The notes beneath the pieces were generated by a model. It was given only the letters and a program-made list of their open reading frames with translations, did not search any database and was not told the origin of the DNA. The position numbers and the translations under genes are program-made. Below, piece after piece: positions 1 through 10,955 of a stretch of DNA of 64,000 nucleotides. Source of the DNA: Ulva prolifera (lineage: Eukaryota; Chlorophyta; Ulvophyceae; Ulvales; Ulvaceae); NCBI GenBank assembly GCA_023078555.1, contig CM041202.1, forward strand, positions 5,504,522-5,568,521. The letters run 5' to 3'. Numbering within the stretch: the stretch's first letter is position 1; every line of letters begins with the position of its first letter.

Positions 1-1288
1 GCATTTTGGCCGAAAACAGGCCTTTCCCTGGGCACTTTTGTACGTTGAGCCCAGGGACCGCCTGTGTGCATTCAGTATGTTATTGTGAGTCTATAGACAC
101 CGCCCAGGGCCCTGGGCGATGTCTGAGCTGCTCGCGTTCCCGGTGGACGTGTGCATGGCCCGAGTGCAGACCCCCCTTGCCAAACCGCGCGTATGCGCCA
201 TTGCAAGGCATCTGGCACTAGCTGTCAAGTAGCAAGCACAGTACCATCGTCACCGTTGACACCACGGTGAACGGCTTGCCGTGACTGCTATCGTGAACAG
301 CTCTCGATGCGAATCGATCATACGGTGGCGTGCGGACGTAAGCTTTAGCTGGTTGTGGATCCGCAGCGAAGAATCATGTAACAAAAAACCATTCCGGGCG
401 AGGCAAAGACTGAGCTCACAGCAGTGAAAGAACAGGAATTTGACTGTTTAGGAATTTGTGGGAGGTCTGACGGCCTCTGATCTGACAGAACGCCGAAAGC
501 TTCGCGCTTCACACCCGCCGCGCCAACCACACCACGGCTTGGTCTGGACCGCAGATCACGTCCTTAAGAACGCAGACGTGCACACAAATGTACACGGAAA
601 CACACAGATATACGCTCTTGTATCGAAAGCCGAGTTTGCAAGGTATTCTGGCTGCACGTGGATCCGGAATCTCACCAGGCTTGACCTGAAGCATGTGGAC
701 GTCTCGGACTGCGCAGCATTCTGGACAACCACTTCGGCTATCCCCTGTTCAAACAGAAGACCAGATGAAAATTAGCTGTGGCAGGAATCTATCTCAAGCA
801 CTGCAAAGGTGGCCGCGCTGGCGACGCTGACCAGCGTTGGTGGACGAGTACGTCTCTAGAGATCTGTGCCTGGTGCCCGATTGCGCGACGAGGCAGGAAT
901 GGCATAGCCTCAGCGTTTTTAGCTAAATTCGCCGGCTGCAGAGTGCGTTTCAGTGGATGTACTGTGTTCCGGGGTCATGGCGCAATGCTAGCACGTGTCG
1001 AGGTCATGGCGGAGCACGCACACGCGTATCTCCAGCTGAATTCAGGCTTCCGAACTCGAGATACTGACTCCGCCATGACCTCGCGCTGACGGTTATGGCG
1101 GATTTTGCATATAGGTACATGGGTGCGCTCGCACCAGAGTCCGAATTTCATACCGTACCCTTTCCATGTCCCCGCAGTACGTCTAGTGTCCACTGGACAC
1201 TGTCCAGGCAGGGGTGAATTTCACAGAATGACAGGGCGAGGAGGCAAACACCACCGAACGAACAATATGCAGCGCTAGAACAGCTTGT
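1..1288. other. Left-edge stretch without a recognised gene
   Basis: I see no gene I can name here. Short open frames exist on both strands but have no recognisable domain or paired splice sites. A short plus-strand frame starting at the ATG at 119 contains PVDVCMARVQ, loosely like the signature of mitochondrial carrier proteins. It is too short and too weak to call, although it could be an exon of a gene that begins to the left of the window. Confidence 0.4.
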
Positions 1289-2000
1289 TTGCTAGCAAAC
1301 AATACAACAGCTGGGGGATGGCAAGTTGCTGACGTGCATCTTGACCGCGTTGCCTCTGGCAGACATATGCATGTCGTGCATGGTGCGTCGGACAACCCCC
1401 TGGGGTCATCAGAGTCCACCGGGAACTCCGGAGGCGGGTCCACCGCAGCTGATAGTCCGTCTTCGCGTGCTGCGACGCATGCGCAGGGATCCACCGCAAC
1501 CGCTGCCGGGCCTGCCTCCGCCAGCTCCACCGCCACTTCGACCTCCACGGCGTCCTCGAGCCGCACATGCGCAGGGCTTTTCTGTCGGGGGTTAGCATGG
1601 CCGAGCGTAACCTCGCCGGCCGCCCAGGCCTGCTCCTCCCTCTCCGTGGCCCCAGCCGGGGCAGCCTGTTGCAGCGCTGGCAGGGGCTGTTTGGCGAACT
1701 GCATGAAATGCTGGGGTGCATGCATGGGAGGCCGACGCCCGCGACCTAGGCGTTCGCGTCTGGCAAGCTACTGGAGGCCCTGGGGCGGGACGGGCGATCG
1801 CGGACCATGCGGCCGCACTCCACCTCCAGGGCATCAGCCTCGACACGCTGGCCGGCAGGCAGGGGGTGCCTAGGAAGCGGCGTGGCTCAGGCGCACCTCG
1901 AGGGGACTGGCGGGCGCCTTCCTCTCCACTCTGCCGGGTCGCATCCTCACCCTGGGCGACGCTATGCTTATCGTGGCGGTGTGGCACCGCCTGCAATTCC
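1289..2000. other. GC-rich coding-like tract, strand and gene unresolved
   Basis: This tract is far richer in GC than its surroundings and stays open in several frames. On minus, a frame from about 1700 down to about 1330 encodes an acidic, Ala/Val/Glu-rich segment (with LEDAVEVEVAVELAEAG). It could start at a CATGCAG acceptor near 1705. On plus, a frame at 1716-1920 has a strong preference for C or G in third positions and reads GRAIADHAAALHLQGI. A Ser/Thr/Ala-rich frame also runs at 1400-1560. One or two real exons are likely, but I cannot decide the strand and recognise no family. The tract ends in a 20-base C run at 2017-2036. Confidence 0.3.
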
Positions 2001-2016
2001 GCGTCCCGCTGGACGT

Positions 2017-2036
2017 CCCCCCCCCCCCCCCCCCCC
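2017..2036. repeat. Poly-C run of 20
   Basis: This is an uninterrupted run of 20 C at the 3-prime end of the GC-rich tract. Similar long C or G runs occur at 10621, 39134, 42214, 46031 and 63161. Confidence 0.9.
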
Positions 2037-2876
2037 ACCCCCTCCGTGCAAATGCAGTGCAGGTGTTGCCGCCGAACCGGATCATTTCATGGTCTGCAAG
2101 AAGGTGGCAAAGGAGACCCATCTCAGGACCCGTCCTGGGTCTCCCGTCAGTCCCATCTCAGGTGTGGGGAGAGGCCGGGGTGTTCGCTGTCGTGGTGATG
2201 CTAGACTTGTACATGCATATGTGCGCACGTTCGACAGCCGTGAGCTGGAACCGCAGCTGGGCGCTCTTGGCAGGGTGCGCAGCCGTGGGATTCTGCCGAC
2301 GGCGGCTCCCAGTTTGTTGTGAGTGCCTACTCCGTCCGCTCCGAGCCGGGGCGGTCTGCGGGAGCTAGTGTCACCACATGCAGTCACACGTCTTGCATGC
2401 GATATGAGCCCGCTTCTGGTGAGATCTAGCTACTTCTCTATAGCCTGGACAGCGTAGAGCCCCCTGCTGCACCCGGCAGCTACAGGCACCACAGGAGCTG
2501 CTATAAACGCCATGGACAGATCTGGGTAGCGGCTGCTCCTGTTGCTGCAGCGGCCCCACTTGCTGACACTAGTGTATGTGTCATGTGATCCTATGGAGTG
2601 GCTGTAGCTCGTCGACATAGCTGTGCGTGTGTCCATGCATGAAATTTTGAGCTATGCTTTGTCGCTGCAGTACCCCAGTGCGAGCTTGACCTTTGCTGAC
2701 GGGCCCCCCCTCGAGAGCCGAGGAAGCAACAGCCAATGACCAAAACGCAATGCTCGGCTGCCATCTGCTTGCAAACATCCTGGCTTTCGAATCCAGCCCT
2801 GCAAATCAGCCAGAGCCCAGTAGCTGAAATTTTGAAGATCCGATGCCCGAAGAACTTCCGAGTGACCTTGTAGACG

Positions 2877-2929
2877 TGCTGCTGCAGCATATGCTGCAGC
2901 AGCATAGAAGCAGCATGCATGCTGCTTCT
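2877..2929. repeat. Two abutting perfect palindromes (28 and 24 bp)
   Basis: Positions 2877-2904 form a perfect 28-base palindrome with TGCAGCATATGCTGCA at its centre. After one base, 2906-2929 form a perfect 24-base palindrome with AGCATGCATGCT at its centre. Each could extrude as a cruciform or fold as a hairpin in RNA. A related cluster sits at 61603-61659. Confidence 0.85.
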
Positions 2930-3261
2930 GGGGCAGCTCCTTGCAGGGCGTCGTGATGCACGGCCTTTTCTAGTAGAGGCACGTCACACATGTTCTGAGG
3001 TCAGTGTGCGAGAAGAGTTTTCGCGACTGAGCAACAGCGATGAACTCAAGAAAGGATGTGATTGATGTGCTCACCTCTGACGAGTCATGTACACATCTGA
3101 AGCTGCTCTGTACTCTTGATCATGATATCATGGTCTACATCAGCATCACTGCTAGATTGAGCCACCACAAACCAGCCGTGGAAAACGACAGAGGGCTCAT
3201 GATCACCCGTTTGCGAGCATGTGAGCTAGTGGCTACTAGTGGCTACGGGCCATTTGCCGCG

Positions 3262-3281
3262 TGCTCATGCATGCATGAGCA
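3262..3281. repeat. Perfect 20-bp palindrome followed by a short tandem repeat
   Basis: The bases TGCTCATGCATGCATGAGCA form a perfect palindrome. The half-unit GCATGCATGAGCA is then repeated imperfectly to about 3302. Confidence 0.8.
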
Positions 3282-3611
3282 GCATGCATGAGCAGCATGC
3301 ATCTGACATGCTGCGGCAAGAGGCAGCTACATGCCAGCGTAGACGAACGTGAGCGACTGTGGCACGACAGTGGTACATGGGCTCTGTCTGAGTTCCAGTG
3401 GACGCTGTGAGTGGGCATTGCACCATGCTCTGGTCACCCTAGGTCTTTTGAGGCAGCTTTACAGCTTGCCCTCTGTAGTGAATATCGATCTCCTTAGCTT
3501 CTAGCCGTTTGCTGTGGCGACCGGTAGATCACGCGTATGAATCTGAAGCTGATTGCGTGCGTGCAGAGGCTACAGGGCCGCTACGTGCCCCGCCAGCGCC
3601 CTACGCATGCA

Positions 3612-3690
3612 CCAGGATTTGAACCGGCCACACCTGCTCGTGTTGGCAGGCAAGGCCACCTTGAACTGTGCTCTAATGGACAACCCCGGG
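3612..3690 (-). ncRNA. tRNA-like relic (Val-like) with B box
   Basis: On minus the sequence has a B-box/T-loop motif GGTTCAAATCC (plus 3615-3625). Just before it is a perfect five-pair stem CCTGC/GCAGG (plus 3633-3650) around an eight-base loop containing AACACG, resembling the anticodon arm of tRNA-Val. I cannot find a matching acceptor stem or a good D arm. It looks like a tRNA pseudogene or SINE head, not a working tRNA. Confidence 0.22.
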
Positions 3691-4981
3691 AAGCAAGACC
3701 TCTTCAAGTCGGCATGGACTTACAGCATGCTATAAACCAAGTGCTCCAGGGAATAGAGGGATCTCCCGCCAGTGGCACCCACCGCAAGAAGGCAGGGCGG
3801 ATGTTTCGGAACGCTTCAGGCAGGAAGAGGCTACATGTGCCACAAAAACATCTAATTGACCCTACCCCCATGCGGCCATCTCATAGGGGCGTACAAGCCT
3901 AAGACAACAGGGGCCTTTGCTCGCTGGCAGTGTCTGGAAGTTGTCGCGGCACGCCAGTGGGTGGCCCTAATCGACGACACCATGGCCATCTGAGCCTGCT
4001 GTTTTGATATCGCAATGTAACTCATCATGATGATCAGCACCCGACTGTATTCCAAAAGCCACATACACACCTCTTTGGCCATGCTTCACTTGTACTCGCA
4101 TGCAGATCACTGTTCGCTGCCATTGTTGTCAAAAGCCTGTGAGCAAAAACTTTGCGTGGAACAGCGTAGCCCACTACCAGTGTGCCCTGGTCCAGCGTCC
4201 GAATTCACCGAGCCGCGCCTGCACTCGTTCACGGCACCGGCAGGTACCATACGTATCTGGCGTGAGCAGCAGGCCGTATGTTCTAGGCCTGCAAAGGTGC
4301 CATCCCCAGTTGGCCTTAGCCATCGGGCAGCGTAGCTCTACCCAGCACGCAGTGTGGATTTTTTGGCTACACGGCCCTGGGGTGGTTGCTCAATGGCTGG
4401 CACAGCCATGACGTTTTGCAGTGGCATGCATGTGATGTTCCAACGATTACATACAACAGAGGAGGGGTGTGCCGCCTCACCTTGTGATATTGCGCGATCT
4501 GAACCACAAAAAACACAAGGAATAGGCAACTGTTGCGACGTATACCTGTGAACACGCGTGTAGAGCAAAGGCGGCCTGTAGGCCAGGGACTGTAGGGACT
4601 TCAATCGGCATGTGGACATCGCGCGCTGGCATGCAATGGGTCGTGCAGGGATGTCTGGAACATGTTTTTGTCTCAGCAGCCTCATGATCATGTGCGGCCA
4701 CCAATAATGTACAAGGCGGGGTAAACATTGTAATCTCTCAGACCGATCGAGTGCACAATTGCGAACTAATTGAGATGGAAAAAAGCCGCCTGAATTGCTA
4801 TCCAGAGCTACACGAGAAGGCGTGACAGAATATAGCGACCTCTTGGTCACGAACTGTGCCTAGGTAACATACTGCTTGGGCAGAAGTAGCCTCGCATAAG
4901 ACGCCATGTGAGACACTGGCTCACGCAATCTCAGGAGATGATCGTCCGCATCAGCGGATGCGTGCGGCATCACATTGCAGT

Positions 4982-5774
4982 TCAGATGTTTGAGGACCTT
5001 TTGCTCGAGGCCCACAGGTACACAGCCTTGCCTACAATGCCCATGACAGTGACAGCAGCTCCAAAGTACAGCGGGGCCCCGACAGATCGCGACTTGGGGT
5101 TGCCTGTGGCATAGCCATGGAAGTACATGAGCCGGCCGATGATATATGCAGCTCCAGCAATAGCAGTGGTCTTGGGATTCTGCAGCACAGGCTCGTTCAG
5201 GTGTCTCCATCAATTCCTGGCAGAGATCGCATGGCAAATGGCTGAGTCGTCACCTGCAACCCTGCCAGGTTCAATAGCACGAGGAAGGGGCCATGGAACT
5301 CAAGTGAGTTTTGATGCCCACGTTGAATGCAATTGAACTTTTGAGCATCTTCCTTGTTCGGGCAGTTGTCCTTCGTTGCATACAGGTCAGGGTACTCAAT
5401 GCCATACCTGCAGCACACTCATTCCAGTCAGGCGAATGGAATATGTCCGTGGGCGTCAGTTTTGAATCTGCACTCGAGCATGAGCGTGTGCGGCCAGTTC
5501 TGCTTCAAAGGTACCGATCAGCGACCGGTCAACGCTGTAAAACCGTCGTCCCCTTTGTTTGCGACCTTGTTTGAAACTAATGCATGCATAAAACTGTCGA
5601 GAAATAGATCATGGCTCACTTTTTCCGTGCCTTCGATACCTGCACAGGCATGTACAGATGATGCACCGCGAACGATGCCAACGTCACAGCCATCACCATC
5701 TCGTAGCCCTGCGCAGGTCTGCCACTGGCAGCACCAGATACAGCGGGTACGACCGCCACCGTGCGTGTGTCCAT
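4982..5774 (-). CDS. MGST3: Microsomal glutathione S-transferase 3 (MAPEG family)
   Basis: The predicted 168-residue protein matches the MAPEG family, integral ER-membrane enzymes that conjugate glutathione to lipophilic electrophiles or reduce lipid hydroperoxides. Three exons join in frame: 5620-5774, 5254-5407 and 4982-5179, with GTGAGC and GTGACG donors. Family hallmarks are KARKKYGIEYP across the first junction, then FNCIQRGHQNSLE in exon 2, and GRLMYFHGYATGNPKSR in exon 3. All are typical of MGST3-type members. Hydrophobic segments near residues 25-45, 90-105, 108-125 and 138-158 fit a four-helix topology. The start is the ATG at 5774, just before MDTRTVAVVP. The length is slightly above the usual 150 or so. 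No key region is missing, and the gene looks intact and functional. The gene symbol follows the animal name. Confidence 0.9.
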
Positions 5775-8700
5775 AGTGGGGTTCATAGGGAGTAGCTAGG
5801 AAGATTAGAGCTTCGCACAAAGCATAACCGGATGAAGTGAGCGGTTGAAATCGTGTTGTTGCCCAACGTGACTACTCATGCAGTCCGAACCGGAAGATCT
5901 CGCGACTTCAATGGCACCTGACGTACATCATAAGTTGCTGCTGTTTCCGTGTGGTGGCTGAGTGAACCAAGTGCCTCAGATTCTGAGAACCCCTCCAGTG
6001 AAATGCGTCCCGTTATATCGAGAGTCGACCCACACCAGTCGAACATCCGGTTCACAGCTGGCTGCCATCGCGATGCATCCGACTGGGCATGATTGTATGG
6101 GCGAGCACGGAGCACCATTCTGACTGATACAGAGGCGTGGCTTCGTCTAAGCGCTCCTGCGCGGGCCGTCAAACGCTGCTGCAGCAACATGCCGTGCTCG
6201 TGCGGTGCTGAGGAAATATGCGACACAGGCAGCTGGCGCGTTCGTAAGCAAACAGACTTCCGCAAGTGGCACGCAATGCACAAGTTTTGGTGAAACCGTC
6301 TGGCCAATGATGTTCCTCAATGGCTGTGCTATGCTTCCCATAGCTGCTTTGTGATCTGCGCGGGCATGTCTACACAGAGCCAGGGACCAAGACGTGTGAC
6401 GAACATGGACAAGTGTCCCATGACGCCAGCTACTACCGAATGACTACAAGATTTACGTGTTCTCAGCTGTGGGAATGCGGCGTCTATATGCTGCCACTGT
6501 CTCGGCGGCATCCATGGAGCTGCATTGCTGTTTCAGGCTCTTCCACACAGGCGTGCACAGCTGCTGCTTTGTCGCGTCTTCAGCCATCTCCATTGTGTTC
6601 GTAAGCTTCAGTACGAATCTTTGCCGCCTCTGTTAAAGTATGCGGTCTTGTCCAGCTGGGTCCAGAGACGAGCATTAACCGTGCAGCCATCCCATCCCGA
6701 AACAGGCTGCCATCCAGGTGGCACACAGATAATCGTTCCGTAGCTGTCATGATAGCCTGATGCATCTTTCTTACTGATTCAGTACCAAGCAGCGATACAC
6801 AATGGCGGGAATTCTGGCAGGCACCCAGGTCGGTGCTCATGCCATGGATCTCCATGCACGCCTAACGATCATGCTGCAGCACCAGCCAATCCGAGAAGCG
6901 TGAGGGAAGCTGAGCCGGGAAAAGTACCAACGACCACACAGGGAAGCATAGCCGCCACCATTCACAATGACCAGCTCACTGTCAATGTCGTCCGTCTGCG
7001 TATACCAGCAGTACTGACAATCTTGATGGTTTGTCATCTGGACCCGCCTGCTCTCCAAGACTCACATACACCACATCTGCGCCATGACTGCCTTGATGAC
7101 CGGGCCCCTGCCACCAGTGCCAATTGCAAAGGAGTGCAGATAGCTGCATGTGTTCACCTAATGGCGGGCTTGACAAGTGGCAAGGCGGGCAGCATCGCGA
7201 GACCAGGTTGCTGCATGTGCGGCACTACCTCATCTGCTATGGCCCCGCCCCAGCTTCCAAACTCCTTCAACCCCAGCCATCGCATGTGGGCTGCAGATAT
7301 ACGTTTTGCTCTACATTAAGTTGCTGCGACCCTCGGTCACGCACATCCTTCAACCCTCGGTCACGCACATCCTTCGACAGTGTCAAAGTGAAGTAATTAT
7401 TGATCAAAGAAGCGGCATGTTCAAAAAGACTTTGACAACTTTGTGCACATCCATTGACAGCACAGAAGGGCGTGACACGCCTGCATCCTGCACCACGTTC
7501 ACACATGGATGATGGAACAAAGTGTAAGGGGTGGCTGGCATGTGCATCCTGAGCCCGTGTTTGCGAGAGCCGGCCGCGGAGCGCCGCAGCTGATGACCAT
7601 GGCCACTGCGGTCGACTCCGCAAGAGGTACCGAACTTCTGTGACTCTGATGTGTTCTTCAGATCCTACAACGTGGAGAGGTGGGGTGACACTTGATCTTG
7701 CTGCTTGCATGCTTTGTTGTGAACACTTCGACCACATGCTGTTACATTTTTGCAGCTGAATGCGTCTAGTTTTGGAGAGCAGCTAGGGCAGTGGAAGCTG
7801 CGAACAGGCTCCCGCAAAAACATAGCACGTGAATCAGCGGCCTCGTCAGAGATACGCCCTTACAGCCGGCGGCGGCGTAGACTATACTACCAGCGCCCCG
7901 AGGATACCGACAGCCGTGCCAGGAATCCATGCTGGGACATTTGTCGGCGTAGCGGTGGACGTCCGAGTCTCAGTGTGAGCTGACATGGTGCATCTCAACC
8001 GGACTGAAGGTCCCCACATGCATGGGTCACGGAAGGACATGCAGCACGTAACACATCCAAGAATTCAGGAGACAAAACTGATTGCAGATCATCTATAGAT
8101 AAAGGTCTAATCATCTGCGCAGTAGCGCGCCTCGTCGCGACGCAGCCGCAGATCTGCGTGCTCGTGTAGTCGGGCTCTCGGTGCAGCTCCAAGTGGGGCC
8201 CAAGACCAAGTGCACTCAACAATCCATATCTCAGTGCATACTTCTCGGATTGCGGTAACCGCGAACCAATCCAATTTTTGGTTCCCTGGATCCGCAACAG
8301 TCCTCCTAATTGGCCGGCGCTACGGAAAAGGTACTAGGCGTTGTCTAGGCCCAAAAAACTGCTTTTTCGTCACTGCAGGCTCCAGCAGAGAGATACAGCC
8401 ACTCAAAGGTAGCCCTTGTTCAAGGCCATGGGTGAGGCATGCCAGCCCTGCGCTGCCTCCAACTCTGTCAGCCAAGTGCCAACACATATTCCTGGTGCCT
8501 CGGGAAGTGGAATGTTGACTGCCACACTGTAATGGTGACCATACTGATTTCCCTGAGCATATGGCAGGTGGCCCATGCATGCCACATGTATTGAGCAACA
8601 CATTGTCACGACAGCAGCTCAAGTGCGGCTGACACGATCACGTTGTCGAAATTCATCGGTTGTGACGCCGCAGTCAAGGCTGCCTTGCGGCTGCAGGTGG

Positions 8701-8925
8701 ATCTTACTGCATAAAGTAGCTTTTCAGGCGTCACGTTCAAACCGTGAGTTTCCCCGCACGCCACGGAATGCGTTACCGCAGCTGATCAAAATCAAGCAGT
8801 ACACTCGAGCATTGTTCAAGCGGGAGCACAAATAGTTCGGGATAGGCCTTGCCGATATCTTGCCCAGGTCTGGATGCGTCACGTCCGGGTGATCATTGCA
8901 GAATGTCGATCGCGGCAACTGCTAT
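5775..8925. other. Intergenic stretch, possible unrecognised minus-strand gene near 5.9-7.2 kb
   Basis: Nothing here is recognisable. Some minus-strand segments look coding: one ending at 5876 (with ITGRISLEGFSESEALGS), one at 6580-6790 (with HLDGSLFRDGMAARLMLV), and one at 6990-7150 (with AIGTGGRGPVIKAVMAQMW), which runs into a GTGAGT donor. They could be exons of one minus-strand gene, but I could not build a continuous model and know no matching family. A 24-base tandem duplication lies at 7329-7376. Confidence 0.3.
7329..7376. repeat. 24-bp tandem duplication
   Basis: The unit at 7329-7352 (beginning ACCCTCGGTCACGCACATCC) is repeated directly at 7353-7376 with one mismatch at the last base. 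Confidence 0.85.
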
Positions 8926-9093
8926 TGTGGCAATATGAGCTCTGTTAGCTGCTATGATCACTAGTCATACAGTACAGACTCCTGTCAATTGCCAGTCAAA
9001 GATATTACAGAATAACTATGCCGTGTGTCTCACCTGTGGCAATATGAGCTCTGTTAGCTGCTATGATCACTAGTCATACAGTACAGACTCCTG
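8926..9093. repeat. Exact 59-bp direct duplication
   Basis: The blocks 8926-8984 and 9035-9093 are identical over 59 bases (starting TGTGGCAATATGAGCTCTGT). The first block is followed by a 23-base segment that recurs at 9171-9193, giving a small mosaic of repeats next to the copia-like fragment. Confidence 0.9.
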
Positions 9094-9995
9094 CACCACG
9101 TAGTACGCTCAGCACACTGATCTCTGCTATTGTCAGACGACAGACACACACAGACAGCAAAGCATTCTCACCTGTCAATTGCCAGTCAAAGATGACCTGG
9201 AATTGACAGCTACGTCCTATATTCTGTGCACTGGACAGCCGACCTACGGTCTGCCCGCAGACTCACAGCCAAATGCATGTGATCTGCTGCACTCGCGTTA
9301 TCACAGGTACGACACGCTTGCACCAGGGGAGCTCTGCTTCCCACACACCCCCTCAAGCGCTGTCGCTTGGAGATTCAACCAGAAAACCAGCCACTGCCTT
9401 TCCTAGCGCTGGACCAGCCAAAGCCTTGGTCAGCATATCAGCCTTCTGCTCAGCTGTCGGCACAAACTGGACATCAATCTCCTGTCGCATAAATCTGTTC
9501 CTAATGAAGTGATACTGGATGTCAATGTGCTTGCTCCTTCCTGGAGCACCAGCAGTCCTCTGCTTCATCAGATGCAAAGCACTCTGATTGTCACAATAAA
9601 CAGTCATCCGCTCAACACGACCATAGATATCACCCAGCAACTTCCTCATCCACAGTGCTTCTTTCACTGCCATGGCTGCTGACATATACTCAGCCTCTGC
9701 GGTGGACGTGGCCACCACTGTCTGCAACTTGGCACTCCACATCACTGGGCACCCATGCATCATCAACATCATACCTGATGTACTCTTTCGATTGTCGAGA
9801 TCCCCAGCCAGATCTGCATCAGAATACAGCTTCAATGCCTCATCTCTGATTACCCCGAGCTCCTTGAAGTCTGCTTCTGTGAAGGTCTTCACCCCTTTCA
9901 TCTTGTCTTCTGGGTCGAATCTGAACATCAGCCCATGTATTCCATGTCGCGACGTGCAAGGATCCAGTGGTATAGCGGCCATATCACTGGATTGC
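8926..9995 (-). mobile_element. Fossil Ty1/copia LTR retrotransposon fragment (RNase H end of pol)
   Basis: A minus-strand segment at 9353-9982 encodes the C-terminal RNase H part of a Ty1/copia polyprotein. The family motifs YSDADLAGD, STAEAEYMS and QKADMLTKAL are present, and they are diagnostic of copia RNase H. Integrase and reverse transcriptase are not seen, so this is only the 3-prime part of an element and is broken. Downstream of the coding part, 8926-9193 holds repeated non-coding blocks that may be remains of its terminal repeat. These are a 59-base block at 8926-8984 repeated exactly at 9035-9093, and a 23-base block at 8981-9003 repeated at 9171-9193. The identity of the 59-base copies suggests a fairly recent rearrangement; the age of the element itself cannot be judged. 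Sequence around 9950-9995 recurs near 30.2 kb. Confidence 0.8.
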
Positions 9996-10955
9996 CACAG
10001 CTATGTTTTTGCGGCACCCAGAACGAAGCCTGCTCTGATGAGGTGAGTGGTTGAAACTGTGTTTATGCTCCACGGTAGTATCTGATGCCACCCGAGACGC
10101 GAAAATGTCACGATTCAAGCGGAAATTGATGCTGCAGCATGCTGGCCCTCTACATCACGTGTTGCTTCTACTTTCGCGCGGTGGCTACTTGATTCAGGTC
10201 GGGTGTGGTGGTATCCCAGGTATGCAACACAGGGAGCTGTGCACAGCTCATGTGAGTGCCTTCCAGTTCACAAACAAACACTGTATGTGAACAAATGAAG
10301 AACACCGGTGAGGCAGTGTGACTGGTGATACAAGATTGTTCAGTATTGGCTATGATATGCACTCCGTCCCAACATGATGGTCCAAGACTCCAGGTACTGC
10401 CAAATGTATGCAGGAACCATGCAACCTTCAGCGGTATCCATGTAGCTACACAATTCATTGAAGTTCAAGCTGCAGCACAAAGTCCCGCATTGCTGCTACT
10501 GCGTCATCATCTCCTCAGCTGTTTCCATGGCAATTCATTATACACAAAATGAAGGTCGCAGGCCATCTCAGCAGCAACAGGTGCACTCGACCCACATGGA
10601 TCAAGCAGCCACAAGCATTGCCCCCCCCCCCCCCCCCCACCCTTGTTGGATTGCCAGCTGGAACTCCATTGCCCATTTCTTAGTCTCCATATCATTCCAG
10701 AGCAGTAAACTGCAGTCAGCTGCACATGAGAGATCCTGGTTGCGACGGAGCAGTGCCGGTTCAGCCCATGTGGCCTGTGGTGTGCTCACGCAAGCCAAGA
10801 CCCGTGTGATGCTGTCCAACTGTCAGCCCTGAGTTGGACACACTAGTCAAGATCGATCATACTTCATTGTGAGCCAGTCGAAACACCACTTCTCCATGTG
10901 ATGCATGCTGCCAAAGCGTGTGACCCCCGGCTCGTAAACATTTCCAGTGGGTGAC
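9996..10955. other. Intergenic stretch with poly-C run
   Basis: I see no gene between the copia-like fragment and the stop codon of the PGYTG-motif gene. An 18-base C run lies at 10621-10638. Confidence 0.5.
10621..10638. repeat. Poly-C run of 18
   Basis: This is an uninterrupted run of 18 C in intergenic DNA, about 320 bases downstream of the axonemal-type gene's stop. Confidence 0.9.

Larger units (their letters stand above)
2037..4981. other. Gene-poor stretch with palindromes and a tRNA-like relic
   Basis: No frame here has a recognisable domain or a convincing splice pair. It holds two abutting perfect palindromes at 2877-2929, a third at 3262-3281 and a tRNA-like relic near 3.6 kb, each listed separately. 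It separates the GC-rich tract from the 3-prime end of the MGST3 gene. Confidence 0.45.

Noticed and set aside
119-232. Mitochondrial carrier-like PVDVCMARVQ in a 37-codon frame
   Set aside because: The match covers only the short signature, a key basic residue is absent, and no transmembrane segments or splice-linked exons are visible.
7329-7376. CRISPR-like or satellite array
   Set aside because: There are only two adjacent units with no spacers; it is a simple duplication.
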